DNA of 64,000 bases from Streptococcus sanguinis. GTDB taxonomy: Bacteria; Bacillota; Bacilli; Lactobacillales; Streptococcaceae. The position numbers and the translations under genes are program-made. Under the pieces are notes generated by a model. It did no database searches. It was given only the letters and a program-made list of their open reading frames with translations, and was not told the DNA's origin. Shown piece after piece: positions 8,428 to 17,675 of this stretch. How positions within the stretch are numbered: the stretch's first letter is position 1; every line of letters begins with the position of its first letter. The stretch is taken from positions 191,106-255,105 of the forward strand of contig NZ_CDMW01000001.1 in assembly GCF_001078705.1 (NCBI RefSeq), given 5' to 3'.

Positions 8428-10108
8428 AGTTGTCTTCATCTGGTGTAAGCACCATCGGAATAATAATAGGTTCGCGCTCGGTACTTTCGTAGAGGAAAGG
8501 ACGCAAGGCGTTGACGATAGCGCCGCTGACAGATTGGACGCTAGCATCTTTATTCTTGAGTGCAATGCGAATGGCATTGAAGAGGATGCGCTGGCTTTGG
8601 CGAATGAGGTCGCCTGATTCGCGCATGTAGATAAAGCCACGGCTGAGAATATCTGGACCGGCTAAAATCATCTTGGACTCAAAGTCAACCGTTGCGACAG
8701 CCAGGACAACGCCGTCCTCTGACAGGTCTTTACGGTCGCGCAGGACAGCAGCTCCGATTTCACCAATGCGGTTCCCATCAACATAAATATCCTGAGCGTT
8801 GAAGCTGCCGGCAATACGAGCTGAGTCAGCTGTCAGAGCAAGCACATCACCATTGCTCATGATGAAGATATTGTCTTTTGGTACTCCAGTATCAACGGCT
8901 AGGCCTGCATGGACTTTCTGCATACGGTATTCACCATGGACTGGCATGAAATATTTAGGCTTGATCAAGCGAAGCATGAGTTTCTGCTCTTGCTGGCCAC
9001 CGTGTCCAGAGGTGTGGATGTTGTTAATCTTACCGTGAATCACTTCTACACCAGCCTCGGAAATGATGTTAATCAACTTGTTAACGCTGGTCGTATTACC
9101 AGGGATAGGACTGGATGAGAAGATGACCGTATCTCCAGGCTGCAGCTGAACCTGGCGGTGGGTACCATTGGCAATCCGAGACAGGGCTGCCATCGGCTCA
9201 CCCTGACTTCCGGTACACATAATCAGCACTTCGCCAGCTGGATAGTCCTTGAGTTCATTTGGCTCGATGAAGGTATCTTTGGGAACCTTGATATAGCCCA
9301 GCTCAATCCCGTTAACAATAGCCTTTTCCATGGAGCGGCCAAAGACCGCAATCTTACGACCGGTCTTGACAGCAGCATCTGCGGCTTGCTGAAGACGGAA
9401 GATATTAGAGGCAAAGGAAGCGAAAATAATCCGTCCATTAATGCCTTCGATAATCTTCATAATAGACTGTCCGACCACTTTTTCGGAATTGGTAAAGGTT
9501 GGAACTTCAGCATTGGTCGAGTCAGATAGGAGGCAGAGAACGCCTTCCTCGCCCAGAGCAGCCATACGGTGCAAGTCTGCCGGCTCACCGACTGGTGTAA
9601 AGTCAAACTTGAAGTCACCGGTACAGACAATCTTACCCTGCGGCGTATGAATGACAATTCCCAAGGGTTCAGGGATAGAGTGGGTTGTCCGGAAGAAAGT
9701 AGCTTTCAGATGCTTGAACTGCAGTTCTGTGTTTTGATTGATTTCATAGAGCTTGGCATCGCGCAAAAGTCCATGCTCTTCTAGCTTGCCGCGAATGAGG
9801 GCCAAGGCCAAAGGACCCGCATAGATAGGAACATTGGCTTGCTTGAGCAGGAAAGGAATACCGCCGATATGGTCCTCGTGCCCGTGGGTGATGAGGACAG
9901 CTTTTACGCGGTCAATATTTTCCACGATATAAGAGTAGTCGGGAATGACATAGTCAATCCCTAACAGGTCGTCTTCTGGGAACTTGATACCGGCATCCAC
10001 TATGATGATTTCATTTTGGTATTCAATCCCGTAGGTGTTTTTACCGATTTCGCCTAACCCACCAATCGCAAAAACGCCAACTTCTTTGGGTTTTAAGGTA
10101 TATGCCAT
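8426..10108 (-). CDS. rnjA: Ribonuclease J1
   Basis: A 560-residue metallo-beta-lactamase/beta-CASP ribonuclease with 5'-3' exonuclease and endonuclease activity, central to mRNA decay and RNA maturation in Firmicutes. The zinc motif HGHEDH is near residues 76-81 and further metal ligands appear in CTGDFKFDF. The beta-CASP part includes [11 protein letters not shown] and HTSGHG. The length is the usual one for RNase J1. It follows rpoY by 3 bp in the arrangement typical of Firmicutes (ykzG-rnjA in Bacillus), which favours J1 over J2. Confidence 0.95.
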   Translation of the reverse strand: MAYTLKPKEVGVFAIGGLGEIGKNTYGIEYQNEIIIVDAGIKFPEDDLLGIDYVIPDYSYIVENIDRVKAVLITHGHEDHIGGIPFLLKQANVPIYAGPLALALIRGKLEEHGLLRDAKLYEINQNTELQFKHLKATFFRTTHSIPEPLGIVIHTPQGKIVCTGDFKFDFTPVGEPADLHRMAALGEEGVLCLLSDSTNAEVPTFTNSEKVVGQSIMKIIEGINGRIIFASFASNIFRLQQAADAAVKTGRKIAVFGRSMEKAIVNGIELGYIKVPKDTFIEPNELKDYPAGEVLIMCTGSQGEPMAALSRIANGTHRQVQLQPGDTVIFSSSPIPGNTTSVNKLINIISEAGVEVIHGKINNIHTSGHGGQQEQKLMLRLIKPKYFMPVHGEYRMQKVHAGLAVDTGVPKDNIFIMSNGDVLALTADSARIAGSFNAQDIYVDGNRIGEIGAAVLRDRKDLSEDGVVLAVATVDFESKMILAGPDILSRGFIYMRESGDLIRQSQRILFNAIRIALKNKDASVQSVSGAIVNALRPFLYESTEREPIIIPMVLTPDEDN

Positions 10109-10111
10109 GGG

Positions 10112-10342
10112 TTAGAACTCCGTCAATTCAAAAGTGCCTGACTCTTTTTCGTATTTGAGGTGTTTGTCAGACAAGAGCTCAATAAATTCAATATTGTAAG
10201 GGGTATTTTCTTCGACTAACTTACGAGCCTGAATGCGGCCTTCTAATTCATTTGCTGCTTCCACCTCTAAATAAAGGGCACGTGTTTTTTCACGGCGCGG
10301 ACTGCGCTCTTTTGTTTCCTGATAAAAAACTTTGTAAATCAT
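10112..10342 (-). CDS. rpoY: RNA polymerase epsilon subunit RpoY
   Basis: A 76-residue protein starting [20 protein letters not shown], matching the DUF1447 family now known as RpoY, the small epsilon subunit of Firmicute RNA polymerase. The reading frame extends further upstream to 10414, but the start at 10342 is preceded by AAAGGAAA at good spacing and gives the family's usual length. It is co-transcribed with rnjA, from which it is separated by 3 bp. Confidence 0.92.
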   Translation of the reverse strand: MIYKVFYQETKERSPRREKTRALYLEVEAANELEGRIQARKLVEENTPYNIEFIELLSDKHLKYEKESGTFELTEF

Positions 10343-10456
10343 TACATTTCCTTTCATATTTTCATGATTAACCTGCAGAAAACAACAGCTGATTAGCTGT
10401 TCTCTTTTATTCAATTCTGAGTAGTAGATTAATCCTGATTCGTTACAATTATAATG

Positions 10457-10485
10457 ATTATAACATAAAATAAGGGAATAGTAAA
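10457..10485 (-). promoter_or_regulatory. Promoter of rpoY-rnjA
   Basis: Read on the minus strand, TTTACT (10485-10480) is 17 bp from TATAAT (10462-10457), with TGT immediately before the -10. This is a good extended -10 promoter. Confidence 0.75.
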
Positions 10486-10621
10486 AGCTGGAAGTCAGAA
10501 AAATCTTGAAAGCTTTTTCTGGAATTTCTTGACTTATTGGGGGCTTTTCTAATCTGAGTCTATGCTTGTGGCTGCTTTTATAGTATAATAAGAGGCAAAC
10601 AATCGAGTAAGGAAAAGAATG

Positions 10622-11308
10622 ATGAACATTTTAGCGATGGATACGTCCAATAAAGCATTGTCCTTGTCCCTTTTGCAGGATAAGAAGGTCTTGGGACAGG
10701 TGACGCTCAATATCAAGAAAAATCATAGCATTACCCTTATGCCAGCTATCGATTTTCTGATGAATAGTCTGGACATGAAACCGACAGATTTGGATCGTAT
10801 CGTAGTTGCTCAGGGTCCAGGCAGCTACACAGGTCTGAGAATTGCGGTGGCGACAGCCAAGACTCTAGCGCATACCCTCAAGATTGAGCTGGTCGGTGTG
10901 TCTAGTCTGCTGGCTTTAGTCCCAGAGCGGGTAGAAGGCTTGGTCATTCCCATCATGGATGCCCGCCGCAATAATGTCTATGCTGGCTTTTACCAGTCTG
11001 GTCAGGCTGTACGGCCGGAAGCCCATCTACCTTTGGTAGAGGTTTTGGAAATAGCTGGTGCTGCTAACCAATCAGTCACCTTTGTCGGAGAAACGACAGC
11101 TTTTACGGAGCAGATTGAAGCGGCTCTTCCTCAGGCTGCCATTCAGCCGACCTTGCCAGACGCGGCAGCTATTGGTCGTCTCGGTTTAGACCTGCCAGCC
11201 CAGTCCATTCATGATTTTGTTCCTAACTATCTCAAGCGGGTAGAAGCCGAGGAAAATTGGCTCAAGACCCATCAGGAATCCAGTGATTCTTACATTCAGC
11301 GCCTATGA
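10622..11308 (+). CDS. tsaB: tRNA threonylcarbamoyladenosine biosynthesis protein TsaB
   Basis: A 228-residue ASKHA-fold protein that partners TsaD and TsaE in making t6A37 of ANN-decoding tRNAs. [18 protein letters not shown] at the start and [19 protein letters not shown] near residue 70 are family signatures. Two adjacent ATG codons exist at 10619 and 10622; the second is 8 nt from AAGGA and is preferred. A TATAAT at 10584-10589 is the likely -10. The gene opens a five-gene run in which rimI overlaps it by 4 nt. Confidence 0.95.
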   Translation: MNILAMDTSNKALSLSLLQDKKVLGQVTLNIKKNHSITLMPAIDFLMNSLDMKPTDLDRIVVAQGPGSYTGLRIAVATAKTLAHTLKIELVGVSSLLALVPERVEGLVIPIMDARRNNVYAGFYQSGQAVRPEAHLPLVEVLEIAGAANQSVTFVGETTAFTEQIEAALPQAAIQPTLPDAAAIGRLGLDLPAQSIHDFVPNYLKRVEAEENWLKTHQESSDSYIQRL

Positions 11309-11757
11309 TTAAGTTGAGAAAATGGAGCGCTAACTCGGCTGTGGACGCGGCAGTTCTGGCAGAAGAGCTGGAACAGCTCTTACTTGCAGCCTATGAGGTC
11401 AGTCCTTGGACCGCAGGCCAAGTGGAAGAGATTCTGCGCTCGGATGTGAACAGTTGTATGCTAGCAGAAGATGGGGAACAGCTTGTCAGCTTTTTAGTCT
11501 GGCAGGAGACAGACTTTGAAGCAGAAGTTCTTCAGATTGCTGTATTGCCTAGCTATCAGGGGCAGAAAATCGCGACAGCCTTGTTTGACTTTTTGCCAGT
11601 AGACAAAGAAATTTTCCTCGAAGTGAGGGAGTCAAACAAGCCAGCTCTGCTATTTTACAAAAAAGAAAAATTTGAAGAAATCGCACGACGGAAGGCCTAC
11701 TACCATGCGCCGATGGAAGATGCGATTGTCATGAAAAGAGAGATCCATGAAAGATAG
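11305..11757 (+). CDS. rimI: Ribosomal protein S18 alanine N-acetyltransferase RimI
   Basis: A 150-residue GNAT acetyltransferase. The acetyl-CoA loop is visible in [17 protein letters not shown] (about residues 92-108), followed by [21 protein letters not shown], which is characteristic of RimI. The position between tsaB and tsaD, with overlaps of 4 and 11 nt, is the standard Firmicute arrangement and is the main reason for naming RimI rather than a generic GNAT enzyme. Confidence 0.9.
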   Translation: MIKLRKWSANSAVDAAVLAEELEQLLLAAYEVSPWTAGQVEEILRSDVNSCMLAEDGEQLVSFLVWQETDFEAEVLQIAVLPSYQGQKIATALFDFLPVDKEIFLEVRESNKPALLFYKKEKFEEIARRKAYYHAPMEDAIVMKREIHER

Positions 11758-12757
11758 ATATATTTTGGCTTTTGAGACGTCTTGTGACGAGACCAGTGTA
11801 GCGATTCTGAAGAATGAGACTGAGCTTTTGAGCAATATCATTGCCAGCCAGATTGAGAGCCACAAGCGTTTTGGCGGAGTGGTACCAGAAGTGGCCAGCC
11901 GTCACCATGTGGAGGTTATTACGGTTTGCATTGAGGAGGCCTTGGCGGAAGCAGGGATTAGCGAGGAGCAAGTCACAGCAGTAGCCGTCACCTACGGTCC
12001 TGGTCTGGTTGGGGCGCTTTTGGTCGGCTTGGCAGCGGCCAAGTCCTTTGCTTGGGCTCATGATATTCCCTTGATTCCGGTCAATCATATGGCTGGGCAC
12101 CTGATGGCAGCCCAGAGCGTGGAGCCCTTGGAATTTCCCTTGCTGGCTCTCTTAGTCAGCGGGGGTCATACTGAGTTGGTCTATGTTAGTCAGGCTGGTG
12201 ATTATAAGATTGTTGGAGAAACTCGTGATGATGCGGTCGGTGAAGCCTATGATAAGGTCGGTCGAGTCATGGGGCTGACCTATCCAGCAGGCCGGGAGAT
12301 TGATCAGCTAGCTCATCAAGGACGGGATATGTATGATTTTCCGCGGGCCATGATCAAGGAAGATAATCTGGAATTTTCTTTTTCCGGCCTCAAGTCGGCC
12401 TTTATCAACCTGCACCACAATGCCCAGCAAAAAGGAGAGGTCTTGTCTAATCAAGACCTGTCAGCAAGCTTTCAGGCAGCGGTCATGGATATTCTCATGG
12501 CCAAGACTAAAAAAGCGCTGGAAAAATATCCAGTTAAGACTCTTGTTGTGGCGGGCGGTGTTGCGGCCAATCAAGGGCTGAGAGAACGCTTGGCAGCTGA
12601 GATTCAGGATGTTAAGGTGCTTATTCCGCCTCTGCGCCTTTGTGGTGACAATGCTGGTATGATTGCCTATGCCAGTGTCAGTGAGTGGAATAAGAAGAAT
12701 TTTGCCAGTTTGGATCTGAATGCAAAACCTAGCCTAGCATTTGAAATGATGGAGTAA
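11747..12757 (+). CDS. tsaD: tRNA N6-adenosine threonylcarbamoyltransferase TsaD
   Basis: A 336-residue Kae1/TsaD protein that transfers the threonylcarbamoyl group to A37 of tRNA. The metal-binding HMAGH motif is at residues 114-118 and the N-terminal [12 protein letters not shown] is diagnostic. Further family motifs include VSGGHTELV and SGLKSAF. Translation is coupled to rimI by an 11-nt overlap. Length is normal for bacteria. Confidence 0.97.
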   Translation: MKDRYILAFETSCDETSVAILKNETELLSNIIASQIESHKRFGGVVPEVASRHHVEVITVCIEEALAEAGISEEQVTAVAVTYGPGLVGALLVGLAAAKSFAWAHDIPLIPVNHMAGHLMAAQSVEPLEFPLLALLVSGGHTELVYVSQAGDYKIVGETRDDAVGEAYDKVGRVMGLTYPAGREIDQLAHQGRDMYDFPRAMIKEDNLEFSFSGLKSAFINLHHNAQQKGEVLSNQDLSASFQAAVMDILMAKTKKALEKYPVKTLVVAGGVAANQGLRERLAAEIQDVKVLIPPLRLCGDNAGMIAYASVSEWNKKNFASLDLNAKPSLAFEMME

Positions 12758-12766
12758 AGGAGAAGA

Positions 12767-13462
12767 ATGCGCGGACAGACATTTAAACAGGGTGCAAAAG
12801 CAGCTGTGCCAACAGCTATGGGCTATATTGGGATTGGCCTAGCCTGCGGCATCATGGCGGCACCCTATATGAATCCCTTGGAGATGGGGCTGATGAGTAT
12901 TCTGGTTTATGCCGGCAGTGCCCAGTTTGCCATGATTGGTTTATTTGCCCAGCAGGCGCCGGTTTTAGCCATCGCACTGACTGTATTTCTTATTAATATC
13001 CGAAATCTTCTGCTCGGCTTACATGCATCAACTCTTTTTCGTAAGTCTAGCTTGATGCAGAATATTGTCATTGGCTCTTTTTTGACGGATGAATCTTATG
13101 GAGTCTTGATGGGAGAGCGGGCACATACAGAGGAAATCACTGCTAGCTGGATGATGGGTAACAATTTCATGAGTTATACTTCTTGGATTTTGGGTACTAT
13201 TTTAGGAACAGCCCTCGGTGCCCTTCTGCCCAATCCTGAGAGCTTTGGTCTGGACTTTGCCCTAGTTGCCATGTTTATTGGCATTTTCTCTTCTCAGTTT
13301 ACAATCATGCTGCGACGGGTCAAAATAAAGAAGCTCTTTTTCGTCTTAGGTGTGGTGGGTCTTGCCTACTTAGTCCTAACTATGCTGCTTCAAAATTCAC
13401 TGGCGGTGCTTTTTGCAACCTTGCTAGGCTGTACAGTGGGGGTGATTCTGGATGATAAGTAA
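12767..13462 (+). CDS. azlC: AzlC family branched-chain amino acid exporter subunit
   Basis: A 231-residue membrane protein with several hydrophobic segments. GQTFKQGAKAAVPTAMGYIG and the region YAGSAQFAMIGL are AzlC signatures. AzlC with AzlD forms an exporter of branched-chain amino acids or analogues. It starts 9 bp after tsaD with AAAGGAGAAG in front and overlaps azlD by 11 nt, so the pair is translationally coupled and probably read through from tsaD. Confidence 0.92.
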   Translation: MRGQTFKQGAKAAVPTAMGYIGIGLACGIMAAPYMNPLEMGLMSILVYAGSAQFAMIGLFAQQAPVLAIALTVFLINIRNLLLGLHASTLFRKSSLMQNIVIGSFLTDESYGVLMGERAHTEEITASWMMGNNFMSYTSWILGTILGTALGALLPNPESFGLDFALVAMFIGIFSSQFTIMLRRVKIKKLFFVLGVVGLAYLVLTMLLQNSLAVLFATLLGCTVGVILDDK

Positions 13463-13790
13463 GTATATTTTGCTGGTTATTCTTTTGTCGGCTCTAGTCA
13501 CTTGGGTTCCGCGGGTTTTGCCCTTTATCCTAGTCAAGTACAAGGGGCTTCCGCCCATGGTAGAGCGTTTCCTCAGATATTTACCAGTTTCCATTATCTT
13601 TGCCCTGATCTTATCTAGTGTTACCAATGCTAAAACAGGTCAGCTGCCAAGCTTTAAATGGCTGGATTTAATAGCTGTTTTTCCAACTAGCTATGTGGCT
13701 TTTAAGTATAAAAACTTAATTGCAACTGTTGTGTTTGGTGTAGTCTTGGTGGCCTTGCTGCGCTATCTGGCTGGGTTTCTTGGCTTGTAA
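13452..13790 (+). CDS. azlD: AzlD family branched-chain amino acid exporter subunit
   Basis: A 112-residue protein with three or four membrane segments, including the AzlD-typical LVTWVPRVLPFIL near residue 18 and RFLRYLPVSIIFALI. It is the small partner of AzlC. Its start lies inside azlC and it is the last gene of the run, being followed by a terminator. Confidence 0.9.
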   Translation: MISKYILLVILLSALVTWVPRVLPFILVKYKGLPPMVERFLRYLPVSIIFALILSSVTNAKTGQLPSFKWLDLIAVFPTSYVAFKYKNLIATVVFGVVLVALLRYLAGFLGL

Positions 13791-13802
13791 AGAAGATACA
13801 AG

Positions 13803-13836
13803 ACAGATTGAATCGGTCGATTCGGTCTGTTTTTTA
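13803..13836 (+). terminator. Terminator after azlD
   Basis: ACAGATTGAATCG pairs, with two mismatches, with CGATTCGGTCTGT and is followed by a T6 run. Confidence 0.8.
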
Positions 13837-13912
13837 CTAAAATCTAAGAATTGTCTGAAAATATAATATTTTATGCTATAATGGAACCAATCAAAATCAT
13901 GGAGGTTCGGAA

Positions 13913-14659
13913 ATGGCAGAAGCAGGTCATAAATTTTTAGCAAAATTAGGAAAGAAACGTCTTCGTCCCGGTGGCAAGCTGGCAACAGACTGGCTGATTG
14001 AACAAGGGAAGTTTTCCAACGAAAAGAAAGTTCTAGAGGTTGCCTGCAATATGGGGACCACAACGATTGAGCTGGCTAAAAGATATGGCTGCCAGATTAC
14101 TGCAGTTGATTTGGATAAGGCTGCGCTGGATCAGGCGCGGCTTGATGGAGACAAGGCTGGTGTTGGTGAGCTCGTCACATTTGAGCAGGCTAATGCCATG
14201 AAGCTGCCTTATGATGACAATTCTTTTGATATCGTTATCAATGAAGCCATGCTGACCATGCAGACGGATAAGGGGAAGGACAAATGTATGGATGAGTACT
14301 ACCGGGTGCTGAAGCCAGGCGGAGTGCTCCTCACCCACGATGTCATGCTCAAACAAAAAGATGAGAATATCCGGGAAGAGCTGTCGCGTGCGATTAATGT
14401 CAATGTGGGGCCTCTGACAGAAGGTTCTTGGATTCAGCTGGCACGCTCTCACTCGTTTGATCATGTAGACACCTTTGTCGGCGAAATGACCTTGATGAGC
14501 CTTCGAGGTATGATTTATGACGAAGGACTTGGAGGCACACTGAAAATCTGCTTCAATGCCCTTAAGAAAGAAAACTACAGTCAATTTATGAAGATGTTTA
14601 AGATGTTCCAAAAAAATCAGGAAAAACTGGGCTTTATTGCTATGGTTTCTCGTAAATAA
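13913..14659 (+). CDS. Class I SAM-dependent methyltransferase
   Basis: A 248-residue methyltransferase of the UbiE/Methyltransf_11 type. Motif I appears as VLEVACNMGTTTIELA (about residues 40-55), the acidic residue of motif II in TAVDLDKAAL, and the later motif in LPYDDNSFDIVINEAML. The substrate is unknown. GGAGG lies shortly before the ATG. It is a single gene with a hairpin terminator behind it. Confidence 0.88.
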   Translation: MAEAGHKFLAKLGKKRLRPGGKLATDWLIEQGKFSNEKKVLEVACNMGTTTIELAKRYGCQITAVDLDKAALDQARLDGDKAGVGELVTFEQANAMKLPYDDNSFDIVINEAMLTMQTDKGKDKCMDEYYRVLKPGGVLLTHDVMLKQKDENIREELSRAINVNVGPLTEGSWIQLARSHSFDHVDTFVGEMTLMSLRGMIYDEGLGGTLKICFNALKKENYSQFMKMFKMFQKNQEKLGFIAMVSRK

Positions 14660-14665
14660 CTGCTA

Positions 14666-14692
14666 GCCGCTTTAGAAACTCTAAAGTGGTTT
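14666..14692 (+). terminator. Terminator after the methyltransferase gene
   Basis: CCGCTTTAGA pairs with TCTAAAGTGG around AAC. The T tract is short (GGTTTAAAA). Confidence 0.6.
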
Positions 14693-14712
14693 AAAAAAAT
14701 TTCTAAAAAAGC

Positions 14713-14743
14713 TTGACCCTGACCTTTGGTCAGGGCTTATACT
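14713..14743 (+). promoter_or_regulatory. MerR-type promoter with 19-bp spacer and perfect dyad operator
   Basis: TTGACC (14713-14718) and TATACT (14738-14743) are 19 bp apart. Between them lies a perfect dyad, CCCTGACC-TTT-GGTCAGGG (14717-14735). Overlong spacers with a dyad are the hallmark of promoters that MerR-family activators untwist, so the following gene very probably regulates itself. Confidence 0.85.
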
Positions 14744-14764
14744 ATAGTGGTAAGGAGGTCTATC

Positions 14765-15505
14765 ATGTACCATATCAAAGAAGCTGCGCAGCTTTCGGGA
14801 GTCTCTGTCAAAACCCTGCATCATTACGACAAAATCGGACTTTTAGTACCCGCCAAATCAGAAAATGGCTATCGGACGTACAGCCAAGATGATTTAGAGC
14901 GGTTGCAGGTCATCCTTTACTATAAGTATCTGGGTTTCTCTTTGGAGAAAATAGCAGAGCTGCTGAGTCAGGACGATCAGGCCTTATTGCCGCATCTGGT
15001 TAGGCAGTTAGAGTATTTGCAGCAGGAAAGAGACCGCTTGGATACCTTGATTTCCACCTTACAAAAAACCATTCAAGAAGAAAAAGGAGAAAGAAAGATG
15101 ACGATAAACGAAAAATTCGCAGGCTTTACCTACGAAGACAATCAAAAATACCATCAAGAAGCTGTCGAAGAATACGGTCAAGAAGTCATGGCGGAAGCAC
15201 TAACTCGTCAAAATGGACGGGAAGAAGAATCTGCCGCAGCCTTTAATCAAGTTTTTCAAAGTCTGGCAGAGAATATGCAGCAAGGCTTGCCAGTTGAATC
15301 AGCAGAAAATCAGGAACAGGCGGCGCGTCTCTTACAAGCCATTCGCACTTACGGCTTTGACTGCTCACTGCAAGTCTTTGCCCACATCGGTCAGGGCTAT
15401 GTCCACAATCCAGAATTCAAGAAAAATATCGATCAATTCGGACCGGGCACTGCCCAATACACATCAGATGTGATTGCTGCTTATGTACGAAGGAATGCAG
15501 AATAA
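14765..15505 (+). CDS. TipA-like MerR family regulator with TipAS ligand-binding domain
   Basis: A 246-residue regulator. The N-terminal MerR domain (residues 1-70) has MYHIKEAAQLSGVSVKTLHH and YDKIGLLVPAKSENGYRTY. A coiled-coil helix follows (about 75-108), then a C-terminal TipAS-type antibiotic-recognition domain. TipA, Mta and SkgA relatives bind thiopeptides or other drugs and activate transcription. The start at 14765 has AAGGAGG at ideal spacing; the frame continues upstream, but only across the promoter. A second ribosome site and ATG occur in frame at the domain boundary, giving a possible short form. Confidence 0.9.
   Translation: MYHIKEAAQLSGVSVKTLHHYDKIGLLVPAKSENGYRTYSQDDLERLQVILYYKYLGFSLEKIAELLSQDDQALLPHLVRQLEYLQQERDRLDTLISTLQKTIQEEKGERKMTINEKFAGFTYEDNQKYHQEAVEEYGQEVMAEALTRQNGREEESAAAFNQVFQSLAENMQQGLPVESAENQEQAARLLQAIRTYGFDCSLQVFAHIGQGYVHNPEFKKNIDQFGPGTAQYTSDVIAAYVRRNAE
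15083..15505 (+). CDS. Possible internally initiated TipAS-like short isoform
   Basis: Inside the regulator gene, AAAGGAGA (15083-15090) lies 7 nt before an in-frame ATG at 15098. This would yield a 135-residue protein (from MTINEKF) consisting only of the ligand-binding domain. Streptomyces TipA makes exactly such a short product, TipAS, from an internal start. Here it is an inference from the ribosome site and its position at the domain boundary. Confidence 0.5.
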   Translation, partial: KGERKMTINEKFAGFTYEDNQKYHQEAVEEYGQEVMAEALTRQNGREEESAAAFNQVFQSLAENMQQGLPVESAENQEQAARLLQAIRTYGFDCSLQVFAHIGQGYVHNPEFKKNIDQFGPGTAQYTSDVIAAYVRRNAE

Positions 15506-15588
15506 AAACTGGCGAGGATGTTCCGCACTGCACCCCAGAAGTTAGTTAACTTTTAGGGTGCAGTGCAATGTTCCTCGACCAGTTTTTT
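15506..15588. terminator. Long nested hairpin acting as terminator after the TipA-like gene
   Basis: The sequence from AAACTGG to CCAGTTT can fold into one long imperfect hairpin of about 80 nt with a T6 tail. Its core has GCACTGCACCC pairing with GGGTGCAGTGC and an AAGTTA-GT-TAACTT centre. The core resembles insertion-sequence ends in streptococci, so it may be a small mobile remnant now used as a terminator. It could also end the convergent flavoprotein transcript. Confidence 0.65.
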
Positions 15589-15613
15589 CAATTACTTTAA
15601 AATATCTTCCCAA

Positions 15614-17022
<1,409 letters not shown>

Positions 17023-17051
17023 TTGACAGTTAAGGCTTGATATGATAAGAT
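17023..17051 (+). promoter_or_regulatory. Promoter of rocS
   Basis: TTGACA (17023-17028) is 17 bp from TAAGAT (17046-17051), 40 bp before the ATG. Confidence 0.7.
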
Positions 17052-17090
17052 TTAGGTATCTACAAACTAGAAAAAGTTTTTGAGGAAATT

Positions 17091-17585
17091 ATGGCAATTG
17101 AAAAGACAGTCAGCGAGTTAGCCGAGATTCTTGGAGTTAGCCGCCAGGCGATTAACAATCGTGTCAAGGCACTGCCGCCAGAAGATACGGAAAAGAATGA
17201 AAAAGGAGTCACGGTGGTGACCCGCAGCGGCTTGATTAAGCTGGAAGAGATTTATAAGAAAACTATTTTTGAAGATGAACCTGTTAGCGAAGATGTGAAG
17301 CAACGCGAGCTGATGGAAATCTTGGTGGACGAAAAAAATGCTGAGATTGTGCGTCTCTATGAGCAGCTTAAGGCCAAGGACAGCCAGCTGGCTAAGAAAG
17401 ATGAGCAGCTACGCATCAAGGATGTCCAGATTGCTGAAAAGGACAAGCAGCTGGACCAGCAGCAGCAGCTGACAGCTAAGGCTATGAATGAGCGTGAAAC
17501 CTTGCTGTTGGAGTTGGATGAAGCCAAGGAAAAGGTGCAGGAGCAGGAAAGCAAGGGCTTCTGGGCACGTTTATTTGGAAAATAA
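17091..17585 (+). CDS. rocS: Chromosome segregation regulator RocS (DUF536)
   Basis: A 164-residue protein with three parts: an N-terminal helix-turn-helix (residues about 1-45, with VSELAEILGVSRQAINNRVK), a long coiled coil rich in K, E and Q (about 75-150), and a short C-terminal amphipathic helix (KGFWARLFGK). This matches RocS of S. pneumoniae, which links DNA to the membrane, works with ParB and protects the nucleoid during division. Start at 17091 follows TTTGAGGAAATT. It has its own promoter and terminator. The name is assigned by architecture and recalled similarity. Confidence 0.85.
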   Translation: MAIEKTVSELAEILGVSRQAINNRVKALPPEDTEKNEKGVTVVTRSGLIKLEEIYKKTIFEDEPVSEDVKQRELMEILVDEKNAEIVRLYEQLKAKDSQLAKKDEQLRIKDVQIAEKDKQLDQQQQLTAKAMNERETLLLELDEAKEKVQEQESKGFWARLFGK

Positions 17586-17589
17586 AAAT

Positions 17590-17620
17590 AAGGTTGGGAC
17601 ATCTGTCTCAACCTTGTTTT
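17590..17620 (+). terminator. Terminator after rocS
   Basis: AAGGTTGGGACA pairs with TGTCTCAACCTT around TC and is followed by GTTTT. It is of the ggttgggac type frequent in streptococci. Confidence 0.8.
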
Positions 17621-17675
17621 AAATAAGAATTGCTTTTTAGCAAGTTTTGTATTGTTCACAACATAAAGGAGGAAA

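Noticed and set aside
14033-14611. 192-codon antisense frame inside the methyltransferase gene
   Set aside because: The plus strand carries clear methyltransferase motifs; the reverse frame has no motif or ribosome site.
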